64,000 nt of DNA from Gymnothorax reevesii (taxonomy: Eukaryota; Chordata; Actinopteri; Anguilliformes; Muraenidae): positions 39,387,430 to 39,451,429 of the forward strand of contig CM056588.1 of assembly GCA_029721435.1 (NCBI GenBank), given 5' to 3'. A program made the position numbers and the translations under genes. Below the pieces are notes generated by a model. It made no database searches. It was not told the origin of the DNA and saw only the letters and a list, made by a program, of their open reading frames with translations. Below are positions 36,466-47,649 of the stretch, in pieces (position 1 is the first letter of the stretch; every line of letters starts with the position of its first letter).

Positions 36466-37539
36466 ATATAATCTTTTGCGGAGTTCATCCGGAGGGATTG
36501 GGCAAAAAAAGGGAAAAAGGGCTCAGTTTATGAAAAACAGGGGGTTCGAGCTGTGATTCAGTTCCGAGGAAATTTATATTTCTGCTCCCACCCTTACAAT
36601 CACAAAATAATCACACAAACTGCCAGACTCTGATGCATCAGACCATTGAAATAAAATTATTAAATACCTGGGTTAAATAATATCAGGAACAACCTCTGAG
36701 CCAAAGGATGAATGAAAACAGATTTAAAGAGACAACATCTATTTTTCAGGTTACTTTTCCAGGGACAATCCATATACTATCTCTAACCTCCGATGAAACG
36801 GCAGGCTTGTTAGGCCCGAACACAGCCATAAACTGGAGCCATTTCCATGTATCTGAGCTTACAAAGCCTGCAGAAATCTCAGCAACAGACAAAGCAGAGC
36901 CCCACACGGAGCATTAGTTTAACACACAGCTGAACACATCCAAGAGATGTCAAGTCAAGCCGAAAGCGCCTTTCTCCCTGACAAACCACGAAAAAAATGA
37001 ATAACTGCGACCAATTATTTTGCAGGTCCATGCAAGTTCACAGCCGGTTCAGAAAAAGGGATTCAAACAAGCTGCCTGTCCAACAAAGTAAATTGTCGAG
37101 TTTGGAAGATGAGTCTTTTCTTTGGTGAAAGGCGCGGGGATAAGCACCTTATTGCCACGCCGCCTGAACAGTTTAAGCTTTTCATTAACGTCTTTCAGAG
37201 TGCAGAAAAATGTTCTGCTCAAATCAAAGAGAGTAATAGGCAGGTGAGGCACTGACATTTTAAGGAGGAAGTCAGATGTGAAATTGTAAAACGGAGAGAC
37301 CCGGCCATCTATCTTGCATCTTAAGAGCGGCGCTGTGCGGAGATTCAATAGAAAAGGAAAGGATGACACATGACCCCAGAGGATAAAAAGAACCTCGCAA
37401 AACTCAATGCAGCGCTTACAGTCAGTCAGGGAAATACAGACAGTCCAGCACTAATATCACTGCAACACCAACAGTGGGGCTGTAGTGAAAAGGACTGTGC
37501 TAATCACACCGTAGCACAAACAGCATGGAAGATCGACGA
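36466..37539. other. Intergenic DNA, nothing recognised
   Basis: The minus-strand 106-codon frame at 37049-37369 has no recognised domain. Confidence 0.4.
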
Positions 37540-39009
37540 GCAGAATCAGAACCTCAATTGGGACAGCATGTAAAATGCTAATAAAAAGACTTATGTGATT
37601 TGGAAATTCTGCACTCATTCAGTTGAAAACTGCACAGATAAAAATCTTAAAATTTAACCAAATAAACTGTATAATTCTTGTAAATATTCTCCAATTCTGA
37701 ATTTGATGCCTGCAACACATTCGGAAACAACCGGGACAGAGGAATGAAAAAGACGGGGGAAGTTATGAAATCTTCAGAGAAACACCCACGTGGAACTTTC
37801 TACAGCTTAACAGGTTAAGTGGTAACAGGTTATATCATCATACCAGAGTAAAAAATGAGCAGTCATAGTCGTTTACCAGCAAAATGGTTTGAGGTCCGAC
37901 ACTTTGCCAAAAGCTGCATGAACAAATACTCAAACAACATGAGATCAATGTATGTCAATGTGTAAAAACACAAAATTTAGGCATCTAACCAGTCTGTAAC
38001 AGTCCACAATACAGTGTAAAAATTCAGAGAATCTGGAGAAACCGGAGCAACCTCCACACATGAAAGACGAGGCCAAATACAAGTATCAAATGTGTGTAAC
38101 AGAGATAACTGTGTAATGGTCGTAACCATACAAGCTCAAAAATACTTTAGAAGCACAGTTCATCATGGCTTCCTCAAATGCAAGTCATGACTTTACCACG
38201 CAAGATTAAGCCATAGATCAACACTATCCAGAAGCACCACTCACTTCTCCGGGCTCAAGATCATCTGAAATGAACTGACAGACAAATGGAGAGTTGTGGA
38301 CTGACGGGTCCATCTTTCCATTAGTTTTTGGAAATAAACGTCAATTGTGTCCCAAGAACTAAAGGAGAGAAGGACCAAATTGAATGTTATGAGTGACATG
38401 TTCAAAAGCTGGTCTGTCTTCGTCCTGTGCTGCATTATTACACCTGGCTTTGGCAACTAGCAAAACTGATGCAAACGGGATCATGTACATTTTGGAACAG
38501 CACCTGTGCCTTCCACACATCGTCTCTGTCAGGGACACCCCTGCTTGATACAGTAGGATTACACCAAGCAGCCTGAGCCTGTCTCCCATTGAAAATGTGT
38601 GGTGGATTATGAAATGCAACATACAACAATGGAGACCCCGGACTGTTCAAAAACTATATAAGCCATATAGCACAGAAGAATGGGAACAAATCCTGCTGCT
38701 TTCAAAACTCCAACAATTACAGTCATCACTTCCAAAACAACTACAGTCTTCTTAAAAGGAGAGGTGATGTTACAAAGTGCTGAACATGCACCTGCCCCAA
38801 CTTAATTGGATCATGTTGCTGACATCACATTTTAAAATAGCTATAATTTCTAAAAAAAAAAAAAACACAATACAGTTGATGAGTGAAAACATACTCAAGC
38901 TGTCTTCTTACCTTCTTCAGATGAATACAGGTTTAAAGGGATTTCCAAATAATAGCATGTTTTTTTCCACATTTTACACATTGTCCCATCTCTTATGGAG
39001 TTGAAGTTG
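37540..39009 (+). mobile_element. Nearly full-length decayed Tc1/mariner-type transposon
   Basis: The left end around CAATTGGGACAGCATGTAAA (37555) and the right end, CACATTTTACACATTGTCCC (about 38970), are the decayed inverted ends of a fish Tc1 family whose ends read CAATGAAGTTGGGACGTTGT. Inside, the order fits that family: 5' untranslated sequence with TTGATGCCTGCAACACATTC, then AAAAGCTGCATGAACAAATA, then TTCAGAGAATCTGGAGAAA (DNA-binding half) and the catalytic half near 38200-38755. Length is about 1.47 kb, typical of Tc1. Boundaries are accurate only to 10-20 bp. Confidence 0.88.
37850..38755 (+). pseudogene. Tc1-like transposase pseudogene
   Basis: The plus strand retains LSPIENVW (38579-38602); the glutamate codon at 38591-38593 is the third residue of the catalytic triad. 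The frame then runs to a TAA at 38753-38755, the normal C-terminal end. Upstream, a GATTACACC segment (38557) is probably the second catalytic aspartate block, but it lies only 34 bp before the glutamate codon and in another frame, instead of the usual roughly 100 bp. An internal deletion and frameshift therefore separate the two. The element is inactive. Minus-strand frames here (38241-38650) are shadows. Confidence 0.85.
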
Positions 39010-39288
39010 TGCACTGATGGTAACAGCAAGGCCCCATTTCACTGCACACAGTAAAACAGTGCCTTTCCCAAGTGATCCCCACTCACCCTCGACCCAATAC
39101 AGTTAACTCCAGGCCCGGCTTCATGTTCAATTTGCTGCTGTGAAACTTTACTGCTCTCTGACAGACTGACAGCAAATGAAAACAAACTTCAGATCCAAGT
39201 GCATTTTCTCTCTCTCACCACCCACAGACATACTTCTAATTCTCTCTCTCTCTCTCACCTCACACACACACAAACACACACACTCATG

Positions 39289-39530
39289 TTTGTACAGCGA
39301 TACTTGTGAGGATACTGTATTGACATATATCCATTCTGTACTGCCTTTCCCAAACCCCAACTGTAAACAAATTAATCCTAACCCTAATCGTAACCTGAAC
39401 TTTAATTAATTTGCCGCAGTCCTCCGTAATCATCTGTCAGCACCACCCAAAATGTCCACACAACCCCAAATGTCCTTGTAATATTTGTGGTTTCTGAAGA
39501 GTTGGTTCTCACAAGTGTAGCTATACAAGC
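39289..39530. mobile_element. Terminal-inverted-repeat element bracketed by CA repeats
   Basis: The left end reads TTTGTACAGCGATACTTGTG. The right end on the minus strand reads CTTGTATAGCTACACTTGTG. CA microsatellites touch both ends (39260-39284 and 39533-39566). The interior contains TTAATCCTAACCCTAATC and CCAAATGTCCTTG. I know a similar fish element, with CCTAACCCTAACC runs inside and CA repeats outside. It is 242 bp and non-coding. Confidence 0.75.
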
Positions 39531-39566
39531 CCCCACACACACACACAAACACACACACACACACAC

Positions 39567-40175
39567 GTATCAGGAGCTACTGTCACTGCCCTGTAATTCT
39601 TCTTCCCTCCGGCTCTCGTCTCTGAGCTGATTTCCCAGGCTGGCGCTGCTGCAGGGATCCAAGACTCAGGGACGTTTGCAGGCCCCAGTCTCTCTCCTGC
39701 CTGGACAGAGCTCTAGAGCCGCCAGAACAGAGTCTGCTGTAGAGATGATATCAGCACTCATGGCCTGACAGCGCTAACGCAGCTTTAACAACAAACCCCT
39801 GCGTACATGTATCCTCCTGACACTGAGGGCAGACACACGAGGAGGGCTGGCAACTCACCGTCTCGATACTCACAGTGTACGACCACACTGAGTCCAAACC
39901 AGGTATATGGCTGGGCTGTTCATGGTTTATGAGCAAAACTGTCGGAATTGAGCAACGGCCGATGGGGAAAGTACGCTCGGCCTGCCAACCAATGGTGTAA
40001 CTTCATCACTTTCCCTCTCACTCACTCACTCGCTTGCTCACTCATTCAGCCACAGATGGCTTAAACAGGTACATTTCTGTGGTGACAAGCAGCTGTTTAA
40101 AATTAAGAAAATAAAGCGTGCACATCCACTCAATTACAGAAGCAGGACAATGTAAAAATAAGCAAAATAAAATAG
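39567..40175. other. Intergenic DNA, nothing recognised
   Basis: No gene or repeat signature beyond a short TCACTCACTCACTCG patch near 40017-40032. Confidence 0.45.
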
Positions 40176-40323
40176 TAAGGTCCGCACACTGAAGGACAAT
40201 GCTCCCCAAAAATATATTGCATCAACGTTTTGATCAAAAAGATGTTCATCAGGATGAAGATCTTCCTCATGAAGATCACTTTGATCGAAACGTTGAGCAC
40301 AGTCCTTCAGTGTGCGGACCTTA
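40176..40323. mobile_element. Fold-back (palindromic) element
   Basis: The outer arms are perfectly complementary over 22 bp (40176-40197 and 40302-40323, containing GGTCCGCACACTGAAGGAC). Inner arms of 32 bp (40223-40254 and 40264-40295, containing CAACGTTTTGATCAAA) agree at about 27 positions. Words such as GATCGAAACGTTG and CTTCAGTGTGCGGACC are familiar from fish intergenic DNA. It is probably a MITE-like family without coding capacity; the transposon superfamily is unknown. Confidence 0.82.
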
Positions 40324-42360
40324 CAAACAGCTGTTTAATCAAGTTGTGATACTGCATTAGTGCTACAGGCACATGTAGTGTTACTGGGTCAGTCCAACAG
40401 GATTATATCATGACATCGGGTAATTGTAGGGGCTCCTAATGACAGGCAAATATGATTATGCTATATTGTTGTGACAAACTCATATCACAATATTGCATTA
40501 TTGCTCCCCTGGCCAATCACGATACAACATATATATACAGCAGTCCTGTTTATCGCATTGTATGGTGGTCGCACGGCTGCTTGAACACAGACCTGGAGAG
40601 CCACAGCCTCTCACAGACATGGTCCAAACAGCATGGCCCAGTGTTCTGTCTATTTCTACAAGGTATCACGGTGTGCTAGTTAGCGGTTCTGCACATGTGC
40701 ACACTCACAATCTTAGGCTCTATTTCCACACTCATATTTTACATATCCTCAAATATCTTAAAATACTACTTTTTCAGTGTGCCTTTTGATCTGCAAGCTT
40801 ACAAATATTTTCACGTACCCACTGCCTCTGCCTTAAAAAGTAGAAATTACATGATAATGGTATGCAATATGTTATCTTTAAACAAATGTATCCAGCTTGT
40901 TATAACATGCGCGTAAGGAATAATAAGCTAGCAAATATCAAACTTGCTGCTGAAAGCTGAATCATATTGCAATATAAAGGCAAAAACAAAAACTCTGTGA
41001 TTGCTTTGCGCTACGGTAGCAAGAACAGCAGTACGACAGCGGCTCCTCCGGGTGTCCTCTCAGAAGTCCAGCGGTGGTTTATACACGAGTTAAACTCAAA
41101 TTCATCCCCATTTTAGCCAGAAAAAGGAGTAGAAGAAGAGCAGAAAAATAAACCACAGTTCCCAGCTGCACTGTTCCACTGGAGGTCCCTCTTACTCACC
41201 CCAGGGAGAGGTCCCTGTCTCAGGCAGCAGAAGGCCCCACCACAGCCCCAGTACTGAGGGCACTGTAATTAAAAGCCTCTTTAAGGACTGGCTCTTCAAC
41301 CAGCGTCCTCCACCCTCCAGATGGTTGGAAACCTCGCTACAGGGACGCAGCGCTAAAGGCAATACGCGGCATCTTCCAGATGTGAGGCGGTGCGCAGTGT
41401 GTGGTCAGTGATTTATTTTTTATTTATTTATTTTTTGGGGGGCAACGTCAAGCAGTAATGGGAAACGCACCACAAACTTTTAGCACGTTGGTACAGAACA
41501 CGCTGGGCTTATAAACTGTCCAAAAACAAGGGAAGAAAAGACGAAGTCTGAGACGCTGTAGTTGGTCCACTCCAAACCGAATTTGGCTTGGCTCACACGA
41601 CGTCTTTCCTAAAAAATAAAATGGCGAAGTTTCAGTTTTCTGCGGCTGAAATGAGGTTTTGGGACAGGAGGGAGTGAGTGAGAGCTATTCTATTGGGGGG
41701 GGGGCGGGGGGGGGGGTGTAGCTTTTGCACTTCTGATTATGACATCATGTCCCTCATATTGTTCCCGTCAACTCCGACAAGTGGAGCCGCACAGCGGGAA
41801 AAGTCTTCAGGCGGACCGGTGCAAGTGCCCTTTATGTTCCCAGAGTCCTTCACTTCAAGTTCAAACAGAACAATTCAGCCCACAGTTAGAGGAAAGCTGG
41901 AGATTAAGAGCACAAATTACGCTGCCCGACACCAAGAGTCGGATATTTAAGCCCCGTCGATCCCCATTCTCTTGTGTCTTAATGCAAGAGCCACTGCGCA
42001 GTCTGCAATGACAAAGGAGTCAACGTAGCAGAAGATTTCCAGAGATGGAACAGGTACTTAGCCAGAAATAACAAAAGCCTGCCTCTGTTTGCAGTTAAAC
42101 ACAGTGAGATTTACGAGTTTAGCACTCTAAGCTTTCGCTGCAAACTTGAGCTAAACTTTTACTCCTTTTCTCTCCCCCCCAACCATTATAAACTTTATTC
42201 ACGAAAAGTAGTGACATTACTTCTCAAACTGAGTACGGAGAAGTGGAGGGGTTTCAATTTCATGTCAATTCATTTTTTCGCTTTCTTCAAAGTGCAAGAT
42301 TCACATTTTCCAAGACTCAGATTCTATTTTGGTTTGATATTCTGCAGTTTAAACATGCAA
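40324..42360. other. Intergenic DNA with poly-G and TTTA patches
   Basis: A TTTA-rich stretch lies at 41410-41434 and a poly-G run with a single C interruption at 41695-41716. The segment at 41160-41390 has moderately high GC but no identifiable reading frame. Confidence 0.45.
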
Positions 42361-42369
42361 GAGACAGAG

Positions 42370-42375
42370 AGCGAT

Positions 42376-42406
<31 letters not shown>

Positions 42407-42760
42407 TAAAGGAGCTTTACAATTCGAAGTATTTGGGCAGAAAGTACATCTAACAAAATGCAAAAATTCAATAGTAAGACATGAACAAAAATCAAACTTA
42501 CACACAAAGCAAAATAAAAAAGCCAAATCAATCTATTACTGAACAAAAGGGCTCAGAGTACAAATTACAGAGAAAGAGAGTCTGAGAGAGAAAAAGACAG
42601 AGAAACTGAGAGAAAGAGGGAGAGAGAGAGAAAGGGAGGAGAGCGAAGGAGGAGGAGAGAGAGGGGGGGACAGATGGAGAGACAGAGAGAGGAAGAGACA
42701 GAGAAAGGAAGGAGTGAGAGAGACAGAGAGAGGGAGAGGTGGAGAGACAGACAGAGACGC
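42370..42760. repeat. GA microsatellite and polypurine tract
   Basis: A GA run lies at 42374-42400. A second purine-rich block covers 42565-42755, made of AGAGAG, GGAGGAG and GACAGAGAG words. The minus-strand SLSLSLSL frames are artefacts. Confidence 0.9.
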
Positions 42761-43060
42761 TTCGGGATGTCAGTGAATCAGCCGGACAGGAGCACCTCGT
42801 CATGCGGAACATATTTGGAGAACGTTCTTCTAGAAGTCTGACTCAGAGCCTCCGTAACAGGAAGCAGAGCGGGCGAGCGTAAGAGGGCGAGATGTGCGCG
42901 GCTGCGTTTTAGCGCGGTTGGCGCGGGTGTCTCACACTGCAAACACACTTTCTGCCCCGGTGCATCTCAACACTGCGGCGCTTCAGGGCCACTTAGTGCT
43001 CACCACTCATTAATAAACACAGCGCAGGGCAGGGCCTTCAACTGCGGAGCAAACTCACAT
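42761..43060. other. CpG-richer segment, nothing recognised
   Basis: GC and CG content rise at 42860-42960 (GCGGGCGAGCGTAAGAGGGC, GCGCGGTTGGCGCGGG). No exon or promoter motif is evident. Confidence 0.3.
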
Positions 43061-44336
43061 TAGAGCTGGGCAATATGGACTAAAAGTCATATCTCAATAT
43101 TTTTAAGCTGAAAGGGGATACTCGATATATATCGATTTTTTTTTTGGCTGTGAACCGGGTTTACAGTCCTAAGGCAATTTGACCATGGCTTCCAGTACGC
43201 ATCCACAGTTGTACCATTTTCTGGCTTGGTTACATGTGTGCAGGACTAGGAAAAGGGGTCACTTGGGCTTTTTTTCCCATTCTGAGATTAACGGGGTATC
43301 TCAGTGATATTCCAGTGATAGTGGTATCCCAGCACTACTGTACTGTCAATTTACAACACTTTGCTGTGCACGAATCACCCAATTTTTCCCCGATTTTTTT
43401 TCCAAATGAAAAACTTGGATCACTCTTTGATTTTGTTGGAAAACCTCAATTTTCATGAAATTACCCAAGTGACCCGTTTTCCTAGTCCAGCACACACATC
43501 GGTAGGCTTGTTACTCTCATTTCTAGGTGAACGTTGTTATTCAGCTAACTAGCTCCATTTGGTTACAGAGAGGTACTGAATGAATATTTGTGAATATAGT
43601 TCATTTGCAAACGAGCCATCGGTAGTCAACTACTCGGTTTTCTGTGGATTTTAATTCCACAAAAGTTCGTTCAAACGCGAATGAGTGGCGAAGTCACTGC
43701 GTAAGCTTTAAGCAATAAGACCGCTGGCTATTTGCGCTTGAGCTTATCAACTATAAACTCCTGAGCATGTGCTTCTCAAGCTCAGACTAGGGCGCACGCC
43801 AGTGGCAGAATAGACACTTGCTAGGGGGAGGTACGCGGTTCTCAACAGCTTTGTTTACTACCAAACAAATTTAATTTCCGTTTGCACCTTAGTGGTCGCA
43901 GATTCCCATTTGTGATATCGGAGCATTGCGCTAATTCCATGACTCAGTCTCTCATTCGCGTTTGAACGAACGTTTACGGATTTTAAATCCACAGTAAACC
44001 GAGTAGTTAACTAACGGAGGCTCGTTTGCAAACGAACTATATATATATATTTACTTTATTTACTTAGTGATCAACCCCTCTGCGGCGACATACTCCGTCT
44101 CTATGTTGCCTGAGTGTAGGTCAGAGCGGAGGCGGAGGGGGCCTGTGGTCACAGAGCGAGGGAGGCGGAGCAGAAAGGTTGTGTGTGAGACAGGGAGACA
44201 GATGGGAGAGGAGAAATAGGTGCGAACTTGCGGCCCATGTATAGTCATCATGGTCATAACGCAAAATGAACCATATCATACCATACCATACCATATAATG
44301 AACCAGATTAAAATACCGCGATATCGCCCAGCCCTA
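43061..44336. mobile_element. hAT-type non-autonomous transposon with 8-bp target duplication
   Basis: The left end TAGAGCTGGGCAATATGG and right end (minus strand TAGGGCTGGGCGATATCG) are inverted repeats of the TAGGGCTGGGCGATA type found in hAT elements. The flanks are identical: ACTCACAT at 43053-43060 and ACTCACAT at 44337-44344, the 8-bp duplication that hAT transposases make. The 1276-bp interior has no transposase frame; about a third of it is a second inverted-repeat element (43597-44039). A CATAC/CATAT patch sits near the right end. Confidence 0.93.
43597..44039. mobile_element. Inverted-repeat element nested in the hAT element
   Basis: The left arm begins TAGTTCATTTGCAAACGAGC (43597). 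The right arm, read on the minus strand from 44039, begins TAGTTCGTTTGCAAACGAGC. The arms run about 85-90 bp with high similarity, down to GTTCGTTCAAACGCGAATGA (43665 and its complement near 43956). Total length is 443 bp; the 260-bp centre is unique and non-coding. Its position between the hAT ends implies it inserted into that family (or was part of its progenitor). Flanks are TA-rich, so a TA target is possible but not provable. Confidence 0.85.
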
Positions 44337-44344
44337 ACTCACAT

Positions 44345-44604
44345 CTCCAATCTTACTGCCAAATCATTCATCACTCAGAACCTACATGTCCTGATAGAGA
44401 AGACCGTTCCAACCACAGCACATCTCAGCATGTGTACACACACAAAGACACAAATATATATACACACAGAGACATTTGAGTATACACACATTCAATAAAC
44501 TCACAAAACACTGATCTCCGGGTCTTCCATCATCATCTTCTACACAGCAGGGTATGAGCTGAATTACACAAGCATTTGTCAGAGCGCAGAAACACTCTCT
44601 CTCT
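44345..44604. other. Short intergenic segment, nothing recognised
   Basis: Small CA-like patches only. Confidence 0.4.
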
Positions 44605-44606
44605 CA

Positions 44607-44649
<43 letters not shown>

Positions 44650-44691
44650 GCGCACATAAACACTTACAAACGCACACACTCTCGTGCATAT

Positions 44692-44724
<33 letters not shown>

Positions 44725-44790
44725 TACGTTCAAATGCCCACACACACTCGCGCACGCACGCACACACACACACATACAAACACACATACC
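44605..44790. repeat. Cluster of CA microsatellites
   Basis: CA runs at 44609-44648, 44694-44720 and 44759-44774 are separated by CA-rich text. The minus-strand frame reads VCVCVC and is an artefact. Confidence 0.95.
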
Positions 44791-45229
44791 TGATACTACA
44801 GTACTAATCGATCTCTTTAGCAGAAGTTTTTAACAGAATCGGGCGCGTAACTGCATGGCTGGAATGAAAATCTGAAGCCATACTGGCCCTTTCTGGCCCC
44901 GTCTGGGTTCACCTGCTGTAAACTGAGCATCTCACACATCTCCATCAAATCTCAGCTTTTACCCGAAGCCAGGAAACACAAGGCATAGGGTTGGGTTTCA
45001 CAGTCAGGGGAACAGAAAACTCTGCTAAACAGTCGTAACTCAGGGCCCAGCGCACCTCACTCCTCCATCTCCAGGGATTTCATCCCTCCCATTTCGTTTT
45101 CAGTGACTAACATGTTGCCTGCCCGTTCCAAGTTTCCAAAAAAAAAAAAAAAGGCTGCAGCATATCAAATTCTGCCAAACCTCTCCAAAACCAAAAGAGC
45201 AGATACACAGTTTCCATCGAGAACCTCAG

Positions 45230-45395
45230 CCCGAGAGAGAGAGAGAGAGGGAAAAGTTCCTTAATATTTTGTACTATTTGTCCAATTATAAGAATTATTT
45301 TGCATGTACTATGTGTTAATGTTTTGTTAGTGCCTGGCATCGCAATAGCAGGAATCTGTCATGCCAATAAAGCATTTTGAATTTGGATATGAATT
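45230..45395 (+). mobile_element. Probable LINE 3' end fragment
   Basis: TTTGTACTATTTGTCCAATT, then CATGTACTATGTGTTAATG and finally CATGCCAATAAAGCATTTTG AATTTG resemble the 3' untranslated ends of fish L2/CR1-type LINEs, which finish CCAATAAAGC.TTTGAATTTGAA. A GA run (45233-45249) precedes it. Only the last 100-150 bp are present, as expected of 5'-truncated insertions. Assignment to a LINE class is inference. Confidence 0.5.
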
Positions 45396-45941
45396 AGAGT
45401 GAGGGTGAGAGAGAGGAAGAAAGAGGGAGTAATAGTGACTGAGAGAACAGAGAGACAGAGTGGAGGAGGGGGGGACATAGAGAGCGCGCTAACAGAGCCC
45501 GTGCCTCTGACCTACACAAGTACACACACCTGTCTCTCAGCCCCAAGACGGCTCCTCTAAACAGGCACACCAATGTCCGACAGGATCCCTAAGAAACACA
45601 GTCGCCCAACTTTACACCTGCTCTCTCCGCAACCAAGTAAGAGTAACAGTCGCTGACACAGGCTGTCCACCTGACACACAACCCGCTTACTAACACAATC
45701 TGCACCACAGTCTTACTGTTGCACACATAGCCGTAACTCGCAATCTCGGACCTCGGGAAAAATTTCAGAGAGAAAAAAAAGAGTTCAACGTCTTTATCAT
45801 TCAGGTTCTGTTCTAGGTATCTTAAAGTGTAACACGCGTGAACATGCAAGGTTACATTTCATCAAAAATCAATTTCTGTTTGCGCATTATTATTCTTTTC
45901 CTCTTATCTATGCAGATATTGTTTTGGACAGTTTTCTTTAA
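45396..45941. other. Intergenic DNA, nothing recognised
   Basis: A GAGAG-rich patch occupies about 45400-45490; the rest is unique-looking with no coding signature. Confidence 0.45.
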
Positions 45942-46418
45942 CCCTTAATTGCCCCCTGTGAAATTGTCACACGATTTTGGGGATTGTCAAAACCACTGAC
46001 CCCACACAAATTATGCAACCTAATGCTCATAGTGACATATTTAGACCATCAGTGCTGCCATCTGATGCATAAAAGTGGAACTGACACTACACTGGCTGCA
46101 CCAGCTAACCTTTCCAATATGGCCGCCCCCATGGTGGAATCCACACGATAGATCAGCACTCATTCATCACTGGATAAAGTAGACAAACAGGTAAGCTAAT
46201 GAAAAATAAGCTATGCCTAATACTTCAGTTATATGTCAACTGCTTTATCATTCAAGTCATTTTAGCAATAAGGTCCTCGAAATGCCCATTGTGACATATG
46301 TGTCACGAAAACTAAAATGAGGTCAACAGTCACCAAAAATTAACATTTGCTATTGGGTTGTTATTAGCCCCTCCCCAGGACATATTAACAGAAAACACAG
46401 ATTTTTATTTCAACTTTT

Positions 46419-47649
46419 ACTATTGATGGTATTTGATGCGCTTCATCAACGTTTGATGCGGCCATATTGTTGACATGCCGCTGAAGAGCAGAGCGAAGAT
46501 TTCAATTGAGTTAAACGAGCCGTCATGGTATCTTCATCGCGCTACGACGAGAAAACTTGTTTGATTGGCGTCGATCCATATAAATTGGACTCAGCAGCAA
46601 TTAGCCGAGATATATCTTTGGTGCCAGCCATGGATTCCCCGATATTTGCCACTATTTAATCCTCACAGTGTACGCCTACACTGCGCAGGAGCTGAAGGCG
46701 TAGGGAGTCGTATAACTATTTCATATAACTACGCTAACATTGGCTGCCTCCCAAAGCGCCTGAATTAAATCCTCGTTCTGTAAACTTGCGTTTAGTCCAA
46801 AACGTCGGTTTTTGTGTCCGCAATAATATTTTGTATTTCTGTGTCTTAACCGGGAATTTTATGGCGTCTTAACTGCCTATTTCTGTTGTACAATAAGAGA
46901 GTGCTAACCGGGCATTTTATGGCGTCTTAAGACACAAATACAAAATCTCAATGCTGACGCCAAAACCGACGTTTTGCCAGTGTAGCTACAGAACGAGGAT
47001 TTAATTTTGGCGCTATTGGATGCAGCCATCAACTCCATTCAACAGTAACTTAGCTCACCGTGAATCTCGTAAGTCAATTATATCGACCGTCATATCAGCT
47101 GTCTTGAAGTCGCCTCCTACCAAAACGATGTCAGGCGCCGGTAGCTAGCACCTTGCATAATTTATCGCATCAAGCAACATTCACTGTCTGACAAAACGAT
47201 CTCTGACTAATAAAACGGTTAACTACAAGTGATTAAATGTCATACACGCACTTTACTGGGGAAAGTGACTTATCTAACTCCAACGTTACCTGAAGTAAAA
47301 TGATCGGAACAGACTTTGCTGTAAGAAGTATAGCCTGGAGTCTCTCCTATTGATTCTAGCTAGCCACAGGTCTCTCTTCCGCTGGCTCAACTCCTCTCTG
47401 TCTCTCCCCTCTCTTTTCCTCACAGTGGGTATTGCAAAGAAATCTAACGGCGTTTTTTTTTTTTCTTTTGCTGTCATTAGAACAGCCGTGAACCACACAC
47501 CAAACCACGTTGAACCAACCAGAGTTGATACGATCGCTAAAGAATGTGAGGTAGAAGCCTCTTGATAGTCTAGTCAGGAATATTAGTGGGGATGTCAATA
47601 ATATGGCCGCATCGAACATTGATGACGCGGATCGAATACCATCAATAGT
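46419..47649. repeat. 58-bp inverted repeat pair spanning 1.2 kb
   Basis: The left arm starts ACTATTGATGGTATTTGATG at 46419. The right arm, read on the minus strand from 47649, starts ACTATTGATGGTATTCGATC. They agree at 52 of 58 positions, ending GGCCATATTGTTGACAT and GGCCATATTATTGACAT. They may be the subterminal repeats of the piggyBac-like element or the ends of an element nested in it. Confidence 0.88.
46741..47028. mobile_element. Palindromic element inside the composite
   Basis: The ends are TGGCTGC and GCAGCCA. Matching arm words include ATTAAATCCTCGTTCTGTA (46763) and its complement near 46987-47006, and AAAACGTCGGTTTT (46799), complemented at about 46962-46975. The arms are around 110 bp with indels. 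The centre carries two direct copies of CCGGG.ATTTTATGGCGTCTT (46850 and 46918). There is no coding frame and no clear target duplication. Confidence 0.8.

Noticed and set aside
37049..37369. Minus-strand 106-codon frame as an exon
   Set aside because: No recognised domain and no supporting splice sites that I could define.
38241..38650. Minus-strand frames of 70-87 codons
   Set aside because: Shadows of the plus-strand Tc1 transposase relic.
39371..39390. Telomere-like CCTAACCCTAA
   Set aside because: Very short, and explained as internal sequence of the CA-bracketed inverted-repeat element.
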